From: Bacilli bacterium
GTDB lineage: Bacteria; Bacillota_I; Bacilli_A; RFN20; CAG-826
NCBI GenBank assembly: GCA_017651165.1
Contig: JAGCDH010000004.1
Span: forward strand, 69,096-115,971
Reading direction: 5' to 3'
Length of the DNA stretch: 46,876 nucleotides
Position numbers and translations under genes: made by a program. Positions within the stretch are counted from its first letter, which is position 1; each line of letters opens with the position of its first letter. This document shows, one piece after another, positions 1 through 7,475 of this stretch. The notes beneath the pieces were generated by a model. The model did no database searches and was not told the DNA's origin. It saw only the letters and a list, made by a program, of their open reading frames with translations.

Positions 1-153
1 TTATTCTTATTTGCGGTGCTCAATAGTGTAGTGATTATTCTTTATACATTACTCTCTCATTCAGCATTTGATAAATACATTAACAAAGAGCATTACCCTG
101 ACATGGTTGGTAAGGGTCTATATAAACTAGAAAAAGAAGACAAGGAGGCCTAG
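1..153 (+). CDS. C-terminal end of a membrane protein, possibly a sugar ABC permease (partial)
   Basis: An open frame enters the window at base 1 and ends at TAG 151-153, giving the last 50 residues of a protein. They comprise one hydrophobic segment (residues 1-20 of the fragment) followed by a charged tail ending in KEDKEA. The SD of the next gene (AAGGAGG near 140-147) lies inside this frame, and the next ATG is 4 nt after the stop, so the two are surely co-transcribed. Placement directly before an MsmX-type ATPase suggests an ABC transporter permease, but the fragment carries no diagnostic permease motif, so this is inference from context. Confidence 0.5.
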   Translation, partial: LFLFAVLNSVVIILYTLLSHSAFDKYINKEHYPDMVGKGLYKLEKEDKEA

Positions 154-157
154 TTTT

Positions 158-2044
158 ATGGCAGATGTAACATTACGACACATTTATAAGGTTTATGACG
201 GAGGTGTAAGAGCGGTTAATGACTTTGATCTCGATATTAAAGATCAAGAATTCGTCGTTTTCGTTGGTCCTTCTGGTTGTGGTAAATCCACGACGTTAAG
301 AATGATCGCAGGCTTAGAAGAAATCACCGCTGGTCAACTCTATATCGATGGTGAATTAATGAATGAAGTGGAACCAAAGAATAGAGATATCGCCATGGTT
401 TTCCAAAGCTATGCTTTGTATCCACACATGACTGTCTACGCTAATATGGCGTTTGGTTTAAAGCTCAGACACACACCAAAAGATGAAATTGATAGACGTG
501 TCAAAGAAGCTGCTGAGATTTTGGAAATCTCTGATTTATTATCACGTAAGCCAAAAGCCCTTTCTGGTGGCCAAAGACAACGTGTGGCCTTAGGTAGAAC
601 TATTGTTCGTCAACCAAAAGTCTTCTTGCTTGATGAACCATTATCTAACTTAGATGCTAAACTCCGTGTCTCCATGAGAAGTGAAATTACCAAACTTCAC
701 GAAAAATTAGGTACAACATTTATTTATGTTACCCACGATCAAACAGAAGCGATGACCATGGGTAATAGAATTGTGGTTATGAAAAATGGCTTTATTCAAC
801 AAGCCGACACCCCAATTACGTTATTTGAAGATCCGTGTAATTTGTTCGTTGCGACATTCTTAGGCTCTCCTCAAATGAATATCGTCGAAGCGGAATTATT
901 CATGGATGGTAAAACCTTAAAAGCTAAATTAAATGACCGTGATGATATGGTGGTCTCCTTCCCAGACATCAAAGCCAAACAATTAGCGAGTAAAGAATAT
1001 ATCGGTAAAAAAGTCTTATTAGGCATCAGACCAGAACACATTAGACCTAATGAAGGCAACTTAAAAGCGTTCATCGATGTCGTTGAACACTTAGGTGATG
1101 AATCTATTCTTTACTGCAAAATGGAAAATAGAAAAGAACAATTCATTATTAAGATTCCATTTAATTCCAAGATTCGCGCTAACGCCGATATTAACGTGGA
1201 ATTTAATATGGACCACGTGTATTTGTTTGACGCTGATACACATAAAGCCATTATGGGTATTCCTCATGAAGATGAGATCCCAGTTAATATTGATAAAAAT
1301 GTGATGACAATGGGTGAGCAAGAATTTACTCTTGATGAACAATTTACTAAACATCTTTTAGATGCATCATTTAACGCAAATGTAAAATTGGCAATCAAAC
1401 CAGATTACATTTCTATAGAAGAAGTCCCAGATTCATTAGCGGTTAAAGCTAAACTTGAGTTTGTTGAACAAAAGACAGATTATCAAGCTGTTTACTTCTC
1501 ATTGAAGGGACTTGATGGTTATTTTGCTATCAAGATGGCAAATGATCAAGAAGTCAAATTAGGAAAAGAAGTAACCCTATATTTGCCATACCGTCGCTTA
1601 AATGTTTACGATGTTGAGCATAATAAGACCAACTCTAGAGAAGACATTTTTGAAAATAGAGGCGAAGCAATCGTTAATAACGTTAACGGACAAATGCATG
1701 TCAAAGTTGGTGGCGCCACTCTTGTGTATCCAGAAAACCCAGATTATCCGAATGGCAAATACGATATCGTTTTCAAGCAAGATAAATTAGTTCCTATTTT
1801 TAATAGAAAGATGCTTAAAAACAGCGATCGTGAAAATCCAGAAATGGATAATCCAAAAAACAAAATCAAAGTCTATGCTTATGACGAGGATGTTTTAGGC
1901 GATAAGATTGCCGCTTATGTCCAAGTCGAAGGATTTGATTATTACGCCACATTTGTGATGAAAAACAACTTCTCCGTTTATAAAATGCCGAAGTTTGAAT
2001 TATATGTTCCACAAGATGGTTTCGTTTTAATTCCAAAGGAATAA
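158..2044 (+). CDS. MsmX/UgpC-type carbohydrate ABC transporter ATPase with duplicated C-terminal domain
   Basis: This is the cytoplasmic ATPase that powers uptake of oligosaccharides through ABC permeases. Walker A GPSGCGKST is at residues 37-45, the Q-loop near 83, signature LSGGQ at 135-139, Walker B VFLLDEP at 155-161 and the switch His at 193. The protein has 628 residues, against about 370 for the usual family member. The regulatory OB/TOBE region (about 286-365, LLGIRPEHI ... VYLFD) is followed by a second, diverged copy (about 410-492, KLAIKPDYI ... LNVYD) and a possible third partial copy to the end. Long members of this family are known in Mollicutes. A good SD (AAGGAGG) lies about 10 nt before the ATG. 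It heads a block of sugar-metabolism genes. Confidence 0.93.
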   Translation: MADVTLRHIYKVYDGGVRAVNDFDLDIKDQEFVVFVGPSGCGKSTTLRMIAGLEEITAGQLYIDGELMNEVEPKNRDIAMVFQSYALYPHMTVYANMAFGLKLRHTPKDEIDRRVKEAAEILEISDLLSRKPKALSGGQRQRVALGRTIVRQPKVFLLDEPLSNLDAKLRVSMRSEITKLHEKLGTTFIYVTHDQTEAMTMGNRIVVMKNGFIQQADTPITLFEDPCNLFVATFLGSPQMNIVEAELFMDGKTLKAKLNDRDDMVVSFPDIKAKQLASKEYIGKKVLLGIRPEHIRPNEGNLKAFIDVVEHLGDESILYCKMENRKEQFIIKIPFNSKIRANADINVEFNMDHVYLFDADTHKAIMGIPHEDEIPVNIDKNVMTMGEQEFTLDEQFTKHLLDASFNANVKLAIKPDYISIEEVPDSLAVKAKLEFVEQKTDYQAVYFSLKGLDGYFAIKMANDQEVKLGKEVTLYLPYRRLNVYDVEHNKTNSREDIFENRGEAIVNNVNGQMHVKVGGATLVYPENPDYPNGKYDIVFKQDKLVPIFNRKMLKNSDRENPEMDNPKNKIKVYAYDEDVLGDKIAAYVQVEGFDYYATFVMKNNFSVYKMPKFELYVPQDGFVLIPKE

Positions 2045-2049
2045 ATAAA

Positions 2050-3726
2050 ATGAGAGATTATCAACATTATTACGAGGAGTGGTTAAGCTCTCCGCTCCTT
2101 TCGAAAGAAGAAAAAGAAGAACTCCTATCTATTAAAGATAATGATGAAGCAATTAAAGACCGCTTCTATCTTGATTTAGAATTTGGAACTGGTGGTCTTC
2201 GTGGTGTGATGGAAGTGGGTACCAACAGAATGAACCGCTTCATCATTAGAAGAGCGACACAAGGTTTAGCCAACTACTTAAATAAAAAAGAAAAGAATCC
2301 AAGCGTAGCAATTGCTTATGATTCAAGAAACCACTCTGATGAATTTGCGAAAGAGACAGCGGCAACGCTTGCCGCAAACGGTGTTAAAGTCTACTTATTT
2401 CCAGAGTTAATGCCTACACCCTCCCTCTCTTTTGCCACTAGATACTTTAAATGTCAGGCTGGTGTTGTTGTCACCGCAAGCCATAATCCAAAGATCTATA
2501 ATGGCTATAAAGTGTATGGTCCAGATGGCTGCCAATGCACAGATACTTTAGCGAATGCGATTTTAGAAGAAATACTCGCCATTGATGTCTTTGATGCCAA
2601 AGTGGGTAATTATGACGCTTTAGTAAAATCCAAAGACATTATCTTAATTGGCCAAGATTGTTTTGATGCTTATATGGAAAGCACAATGAAACAATCCATT
2701 TATCAAGAAGAACGAACATTAAATGTTATTTATACTCCATTAAATGGTGCAGGGCGTCGTTGTGTTACTACCATTCTTAAGAAAGATGGCTTTAATAATG
2801 TCTCGATTGTCAAAGAACAAGAAATGCCGAATGGTGATTTCCCGACTTGCCCATATCCAAATCCAGAAATTCACGCTGCGCTTAAACTAGGTATCGATAA
2901 ACTAATTGCGGATAACGCTGATATCTTAGTGGCCACTGACCCAGATAGTGATAGATGTGGTGTGGTTGTGAATAATCACGGTGAGCCATGTATCCTAACT
3001 GGTAATGAAGTTGGTTTGTTATTATTTGATGCTGTGTATCACGCTAAAAAAGAACAAGGCAAATTACCCGCTAATCCAGTATTAGTAAAAACAATTGTTT
3101 CTAGTGATATGGCGGCATTAATGGCGAAAGACTTTTGTGTGCGCGTAATAGACGTTTTAACGGGCTTTAAATACATTGGCGAACAAATACTCTTCCTTGA
3201 GCAGAAAAACGCTCAGAAGGACTATTTATTTGGTTTTGAAGAGTCTTGTGGTTACTTAACCAACACTGATGTGAGAGATAAGGACGCTGTGAATGCTGTT
3301 TTACTCATTTGTGAAGTTGCCAATCATTTAAAGAAACAAGATTTAACTTTGTTAGATAGACTAAATGCCTTATATGCGAAGTATGGTGATTTCAAAACCG
3401 CTTTGGATACATATGAATTCCCTGGTGTGGAAGGCATGCAAAAGAGACAAGACTTAATGACTTTGTTCAGAAGCGATGAAATCAAAGCCAAAGTTAGTGG
3501 TATTGACCATATTGGCGATTATAAAGAAGGGTTTATCCACTATAGCGATAGAAAAGAACCAACCAATTTACCAAAGAGTGATGTGGTGAAGTTCTTCTTA
3601 AAAGATAATTCCACAATTACAATTAGACCAAGTGGTACTGAACCTAAATTAAAAATTTATTTCTTTGCTAACGGGCAAGAAAGAGTAAACGAACTAAAGG
3701 AACTATTTGATAGTTTTGTGAAATAG
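2050..3726 (+). CDS. Phospho-sugar mutase (alpha-phosphoglucomutase/phosphomannomutase)
   Basis: A member of the alpha-D-phosphohexomutase family, interconverting hexose 1- and 6-phosphates in the cytoplasm. The phosphoserine loop TASHNP is at residues 142-147 with catalytic Ser144, the metal-binding loop DPDSDR at 297-302, the sugar-binding loop GFEESCGY at 395-402 and the phosphate-binding RPSGTEPK at 526-533. The length of 558 is typical of the PgcA-like bacterial branch with both glucose and mannose activity possible. An AAAGGA SD sits 10 nt before the ATG. It follows the ABC ATPase by 5 nt and precedes manA by 1 nt, so this is one operon feeding hexose phosphates into glycolysis or polysaccharide precursors. 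Confidence 0.95.
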   Translation: MRDYQHYYEEWLSSPLLSKEEKEELLSIKDNDEAIKDRFYLDLEFGTGGLRGVMEVGTNRMNRFIIRRATQGLANYLNKKEKNPSVAIAYDSRNHSDEFAKETAATLAANGVKVYLFPELMPTPSLSFATRYFKCQAGVVVTASHNPKIYNGYKVYGPDGCQCTDTLANAILEEILAIDVFDAKVGNYDALVKSKDIILIGQDCFDAYMESTMKQSIYQEERTLNVIYTPLNGAGRRCVTTILKKDGFNNVSIVKEQEMPNGDFPTCPYPNPEIHAALKLGIDKLIADNADILVATDPDSDRCGVVVNNHGEPCILTGNEVGLLLFDAVYHAKKEQGKLPANPVLVKTIVSSDMAALMAKDFCVRVIDVLTGFKYIGEQILFLEQKNAQKDYLFGFEESCGYLTNTDVRDKDAVNAVLLICEVANHLKKQDLTLLDRLNALYAKYGDFKTALDTYEFPGVEGMQKRQDLMTLFRSDEIKAKVSGIDHIGDYKEGFIHYSDRKEPTNLPKSDVVKFFLKDNSTITIRPSGTEPKLKIYFFANGQERVNELKELFDSFVK

Positions 3727-3727
3727 T

Positions 3728-4633
3728 ATGGAACTAGTTAAATTAAAACCTGCTGTTAAAGATTATATCTGGGGTGGTAATTACTTCCAGAAATTTAATA
3801 AAGGCCTAGAACTCGCGAGAGTAAGCGAATGCTGGGAACTTTCAGTTAGAGATAATGATTCCTCGATAATTGTCTCGGGCAAAGATGAAGGCAAAAGGCT
3901 TGTAGATGTTATCTCTAGAGAAGATATCGGTCCTGTGATGGATAGATTTCCTTATTTCCCATTGCTCATTAAGCTAATTGACGCAAAGGAAAACTTATCT
4001 GTCCAAGTTCATCCAAGTGATGACTATGCTTTAAAATATGAAAACTCTTTTGGTAAGAGCGAGATGTGGCACATCATTTCCGCGGATGAAGGTAGTGGTC
4101 TTTACGTTGGTTTAAACAAAGACTACAAGAAAGAAGATATTGAGAAAGCATTGAAAGAAGGAACAATTCTTGAATGCTTGAATTTCTTTAAAGTTAAACC
4201 AGGCGATACATTTATTATCAATCCAGGAACAATCCATGCGATTGGCAAAGGTGTGAGATTAATCGAGATCCAACAGAACTCAAATCTGACTTATCGCTTG
4301 TATGATTATAACCGCGTTGATGCGAATGGAAACCCGAGGGAATTACACATCAAAAAAGCTCTTGAGGTCATTGATTACCGTCAATATAAACCATCAAATG
4401 AAAAGAGTGAATATTTAGCAAATAATCAGTATTTTACAGTAAAAGAAGCCAGTTTTGATGGGGATTTTAAGATTTTTGCAAACGAAAACTCCTTTGTCTC
4501 GTTTACCTTTTTAGATGGAGATGGCATGGTCAATGATATCCCATTTAAACAGTACGACACATTCTTCCTACCACACAAAAAAGAATGTTTGATTAAAGGT
4601 AAAGGAAGAGTCGTTATTTCTCAAGTTAGATAG
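3728..4633 (+). CDS. manA: Mannose-6-phosphate isomerase, class I
   Basis: Zinc cupin enzyme converting mannose 6-phosphate to fructose 6-phosphate. The family zinc ligands are visible: Gln93 and His95 in QVHPSD, Glu112 in GKSEMW and His170 in GTIHAIG. The 301-residue length matches the short Firmicutes type I enzymes. The ATG lies one base after the TAG of the mutase gene (TAG-T-ATG), and no Shine-Dalgarno is evident, so translation probably depends on coupling to the upstream gene. Pairing with a phosphohexomutase gives a route between mannose and glucose phosphates. Confidence 0.95.
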   Translation: MELVKLKPAVKDYIWGGNYFQKFNKGLELARVSECWELSVRDNDSSIIVSGKDEGKRLVDVISREDIGPVMDRFPYFPLLIKLIDAKENLSVQVHPSDDYALKYENSFGKSEMWHIISADEGSGLYVGLNKDYKKEDIEKALKEGTILECLNFFKVKPGDTFIINPGTIHAIGKGVRLIEIQQNSNLTYRLYDYNRVDANGNPRELHIKKALEVIDYRQYKPSNEKSEYLANNQYFTVKEASFDGDFKIFANENSFVSFTFLDGDGMVNDIPFKQYDTFFLPHKKECLIKGKGRVVISQVR

Positions 4634-4634
4634 T

Positions 4635-5363
4635 ATGAAGACTGCTTTCAATATCAACTTTTATCAAGACAAATTCTTAGACTTATTTCTTCCCGAGAAA
4701 GAAGAATTTATCACTATCATCCATTTCCATGGTGGTGGTTTAGTTGAAGGTGATAAAGGCGATACACATCAATATTGCGAACACCTAGCAAATGCTGGTT
4801 TTGCGGTGGCCACAGCGAACTATTCGTTGTTGCCGAATAATAAGTTTCCATCATTTGTGAAGGACGCTAGTGAAGCCGTTAAATACGTTATCAATAACAT
4901 TTCCAAATATGGTAAAAGCAATAAGTTTATCATCTCTGGTCAATCCGCTGGAGCGTGGTTAACATTAATGCTCTGCTTTAATAAAGAGTATTTGGGCGAA
5001 TATAGAAATAAGATTATTGGTTACATCAGTGATGCCGCTCAACCGACCAGTCATTTTAATATTTTAAAATATGAAAATGGCTTAGACCCATTGCTTCAAA
5101 GAATAGATGAAACCGCTCCTCTTTACTACGTTAACAAAGATACTAGTTTCTCTTCTATATTGTTAATGGTCTATGAAAACGATTTACCAAATAGGCTAGA
5201 ACAAAACGAATTATTAGTGAGCACGATTAAAAGTTTTAATGATAAAGCGAATGTTGAATTAAAAATACTAAAAGGCTATCACTGTAAAGGAAGTAGTGAA
5301 GTAGATGAAGACGGCGAATACGAAACCGTTAAAGTGATTAAAGAATGGGCAAAGAGATTATGA
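4635..5363 (+). CDS. Alpha/beta-hydrolase, putative acetyl-esterase
   Basis: A 242-residue alpha/beta-hydrolase of the hormone-sensitive-lipase/acetylesterase type, without signal peptide and thus probably cytoplasmic. The oxyanion motif HGGG is at 32-35, the nucleophile elbow GQSAG at 102-106 with Ser104, a candidate acid is Asp183 and the likely catalytic His is 216. It starts one base after the manA stop (again TAG-T-ATG). Context in a sugar operon suggests removal of acyl groups from imported sugars or glycosides, which is inference; the substrate cannot be read from the sequence. Confidence 0.8.
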   Translation: MKTAFNINFYQDKFLDLFLPEKEEFITIIHFHGGGLVEGDKGDTHQYCEHLANAGFAVATANYSLLPNNKFPSFVKDASEAVKYVINNISKYGKSNKFIISGQSAGAWLTLMLCFNKEYLGEYRNKIIGYISDAAQPTSHFNILKYENGLDPLLQRIDETAPLYYVNKDTSFSSILLMVYENDLPNRLEQNELLVSTIKSFNDKANVELKILKGYHCKGSSEVDEDGEYETVKVIKEWAKRL

Positions 5364-6085
5364 AAAAGATAAGTGTTTTGATGATTGGTAATTCCTTTAG
5401 TGTGGATGCCGCAAGATATACACATCAAATATCCGTTAATAGTGGTATTGAAATAGAATTAGGTGTCTTGTACGTTGGTGGTTGTTCTTTAGAAATGCAT
5501 GTCAATTTTATCAAAGAAGGATCCACACCATATGAATGGTTTATTAATGGAGAATCCACAGGAAAATATATTTCCTTAAAGGATGCCTTGTTAATGAAGA
5601 AATGGGATTATATAACCTTGCAACAAGTAAGCGTCTATTCTGGTTTATTAGATACTTTCTATCCTTATATTAATCAATTAATTGATTATGTTAGAAAATA
5701 CCAAAAAGAATCTATTTTGGTTTTGCATAAGACATGGCCTTATGAAACAGGATTTGATAACACTAATTTCGCTCATTATAACTACGATAGAAAAATAATG
5801 TATCAATCCATCAACAAAGCTTATGAAAGCGTTGCAAAAGATTTAGGTATTAATCTTGTTATTAGAAGTGGCGATATTATTGAAGCCGCGATTGAAAAAT
5901 ATGGCGAACATTTCCACAAAGATGGTTTCCATTTAAATGATGAAGGCCGATATTTAGCGGCTCTAGGTTTTGTTCATACATTTAATCAAAATAAAACAAT
6001 CAAGGAATTGTATATTCCAGAAGGCTTTAATAAAGATAAATGCATTGCATTTGATGAGTTTGTATCCCAAGTCTTAAACAAATAA
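5360..6085 (+). CDS. DUF4886/SGNH-like hydrolase
   Basis: A 241-residue protein resembling the DUF4886 group of the SGNH hydrolase superfamily. Block I is GNSFS at residues 10-14 (Ser as probable nucleophile) and the C-terminal block has DGFHLN, supplying the Asp-x-x-His pair. No signal peptide is seen. I chose ATG 5360, which overlaps the preceding TGA as ATGA, over an upstream in-frame ATG at 5345 that would overlap the esterase by 19 nt. It is the last gene of the sugar block. Together with the esterase it suggests two de-esterifying steps, plausibly on acetylated glycans; specificity is unknown. Confidence 0.78.
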   Translation: MKKISVLMIGNSFSVDAARYTHQISVNSGIEIELGVLYVGGCSLEMHVNFIKEGSTPYEWFINGESTGKYISLKDALLMKKWDYITLQQVSVYSGLLDTFYPYINQLIDYVRKYQKESILVLHKTWPYETGFDNTNFAHYNYDRKIMYQSINKAYESVAKDLGINLVIRSGDIIEAAIEKYGEHFHKDGFHLNDEGRYLAALGFVHTFNQNKTIKELYIPEGFNKDKCIAFDEFVSQVLNK

Positions 6086-6110
6086 TAAATATATAAAAAG
6101 ATAATAGCGA

Positions 6111-6132
6111 GCGTGTCCATATGGGCACGTTT
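6111..6132 (+). terminator. Probable terminator of the sugar operon
   Basis: Inverted repeat CGTGTCC (6112-6118), loop ATAT, GGGCACG (6123-6129) gives a 7-bp stem with one G-T pair, followed by only three T. It lies 26 nt after the last stop codon. The short T run makes it weaker than the other terminators here. Confidence 0.55.
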
Positions 6133-6283
6133 ATGCGTATTTGCGCGTATAAAAATAAAAGAAGAAAATAATTAATAAAAAAATCGATATTTTTGGAATA
6201 AAAAATAATTAATTTATAATATTTATAAAATTTAAATAACTATGTTATTTATAAAAAAAGTTAAAAATTTTTTTAAAAAAGTA

Positions 6284-6313
6284 TTGCATTAAAAATATAT
6301 TTTGTGGCATACT
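6284..6313 (+). promoter_or_regulatory. Sigma-A type promoter of the large RNA
   Basis: A -35 box TTGCAT (6284-6289), an 18-nt spacer and a -10 box CATACT (6308-6313) lie at the end of an extremely A/T-rich stretch (about 6140-6300) that could act as an UP element. The predicted start is about 6319-6321, exactly where GC content jumps and structured sequence begins. Confidence 0.65.
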
Positions 6314-6430
6314 ATAGAAACCCACCCGAGAAACCGAGTGAGTGAGAGACTAAGAATTGATAGATTCTTAGTATCTCAAGACCAGGTAAGACAATCAACG
6401 CAGGTATCTAAGTTGCTAAAGCGTTTCTGG

Positions 6431-6571
6431 GATCAAAGAAAAAGCCCAGATCAATGATTGCACTGGCAGGTTGCTTGTTGAAAGTAACCAAGGGCAAATT
6501 CCTCCCTGCTACAGTGGATGCTGAATTAGAGTTTGACAGCTTAAAACCACCGCCCGACACGATCGAAGAGG
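6431..6571 (+). repeat. RNA module copy 1
   Basis: It opens with a hairpin TCTGGG/CCCAGA (6426-6431/6445-6450) whose loop starts ATCAAAG, then a conserved GCAC (6460-6463), a GCTG/CAGC hairpin (6520-6523/6537-6540), and ends with CCGACAC...CGAAGAGG. Closest to copy 2: both share CTGCTACAG, TTAGAGT and TGACAGC in the same order. Confidence 0.8.
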
Positions 6572-6737
6572 AAGACGAAGGCCAATAACCCGTCCACCAC
6601 CCCACATTCAGGCTAGAGCAACCAAAAACCTGAAATAAACTATCCGGTCAGTGATGGCACAGATAGCGAATGGGCGAAAACTTAGCCTTAAAAATAAGAC
6701 GATCACCACTAAAACGACGTTGATAGTAAGGATCGGG

Positions 6738-6873
6738 GATTAAAGTTCCCAGTTAATGATCGCACAAGGCTGGAAATCCTTCGGGAAATCCAAACGGCAA
6801 ACCTCACTGCTACAGAAGCCGCTGAGTTAGAGTATGACAGCGTAAGACTTCCGCCGGACACAGGACGAAGAGG
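6738..6873 (+). repeat. RNA module copy 2
   Basis: Same order of elements as copy 1: hairpin GGGA/TCCC (6736-6739/6747-6750) with loop TTAAAG, GCAC at 6762-6765, GCTG/CAGC hairpin (6821-6824/6838-6841), and CCGGACAC...CGAAGAGG at the end. The start is 307 nt after copy 1. Confidence 0.8.
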
Positions 6874-7049
6874 GAAAAAAGAAAAGCGAGTTAGAGAAAA
6901 CCTAACCGCAAAGCCTAAATCACATTATTCAACTCAAAGTGTGATGATAACGGAAGAACCCAGATGGAAATTCCGCGAAGAAATGGCCTAAAGAACTTAA
7001 GACTAGATCAGTCAACCAGCTCCTCTAAACTGGTATGGGAGCATCTGAG

Positions 7050-7196
7050 GATTAAAGAGCCACAGTCAACTGGTTGCACTAGCAAAGTCCGTTAGAAATA
7101 GCGGTAATCGGTACGACCCCACCTGGCTAGCAATAGCCACCGGCATCTGCGTAAAAGCTTGGCAGAGTAAATCCGGCACCGGACATGACGAAGAGG
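7050..7196 (+). repeat. RNA module copy 3
   Basis: The most diverged copy, starting 312 nt after copy 2. The opening hairpin pairs CTG/CAG and GG/CC (7045-7050/7060-7065) around loop ATTAAAG. GCAC is at 7076-7079, the third-hairpin equivalent is TCTGC/GCAGA (7146-7150/7162-7166) and the end is CCGGACATGACGAAGAGG. The stems differ from the other copies but still pair. Confidence 0.7.
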
Positions 7197-7351
7197 GTAA
7201 CAGTCCCAAAGCCAATAACTTGGGAAAGCTGGCCATCAATGTGCTACTCAGTTCAAAACGCATTGTAAGAAAGAAGCAACACCAGCGAATGCAGCTTAAC
7301 TCGGATATCGATAAGGTTCGCCCTTATAATTCGGATATCACGGTTACAAAA

Positions 7352-7381
7352 AAGGAAGCGGAATTGTCCGCTTCTTTTTTG
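7352..7381 (+). terminator. Intrinsic terminator of the large RNA
   Basis: GAAGCGG (7355-7361), loop AATTGT, CCGCTTC (7368-7374), then TTTTTT. Strong hairpin with a U-run, in plus orientation. Confidence 0.9.
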
Positions 7382-7409
7382 TTTTATTGGATCTAAATAG
7401 AATAAACAA

Positions 7410-7455
7410 AAAAACGACTGGCACAATTAACACATAATTAATACACGCAGTCGTT
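7410..7455 (-). terminator. Minus-strand terminator of the small Tyr-rich protein gene
   Basis: Read on the minus strand, AACGACTG (7455-7448) pairs with CAGTCGTT (7420-7413), followed by a T run. The loop of 27 nt is long, but the 8-bp stem is perfect. It is back-to-back with the terminator of the large RNA. Confidence 0.65.
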
Positions 7456-7475
7456 ATTTCTTAAGAAGAGCAATA

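Larger units (their letters stand above)
6320..7381 (+). ncRNA. Large structured RNA (~1.06 kb) with three internal modules, class not recognised
   Basis: This stretch has no credible protein frame but looks transcribed and structured. It has a promoter upstream, a terminator at its 3' end and markedly higher GC than its A/T-rich flanks. Clear helices include CTAAGAAT/ATTCTTAG (6350-6357/6364-6371), TTCAGG/CCTGAA (6607-6612/6629-6634), ATCACATT/AGTGTGAT (6919-6926/6938-6945), CCCAA/TTGGG (7205-7224) and ATAAGG/CCTTAT (7311-7327). A ~140-nt module recurs three times (6431, 6738, 7050). I see no rRNA, tmRNA (no tag frame), RNase P or SRP signature. Size and ornateness recall OLE, GOLLD and ROOL RNAs, without a motif that lets me assign it. 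Function is unknown. Transcription on the plus strand is inferred from promoter and terminator orientation. Confidence 0.8.

Noticed and set aside
6408-6605. 65-codon minus-strand open frame inside the large RNA region
   Set aside because: No Shine-Dalgarno, odd composition (Ser-rich, mirrored RNA repeats), opposite to the promoter and terminator; best explained as chance in structured GC-richer RNA.
7066-7263. 65-codon minus-strand open frame in the third RNA module
   Set aside because: No SD or promoter, no family resemblance; the conserved signal here is at RNA level on the plus strand.
6320-7381. rRNA, tmRNA, RNase P RNA or group II intron
   Set aside because: No conserved rRNA blocks, no ANDYALAA-type tag frame, no RNase P core motifs, no domain V/VI or intron ORF that I can see. 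A covariance-model search would settle it.
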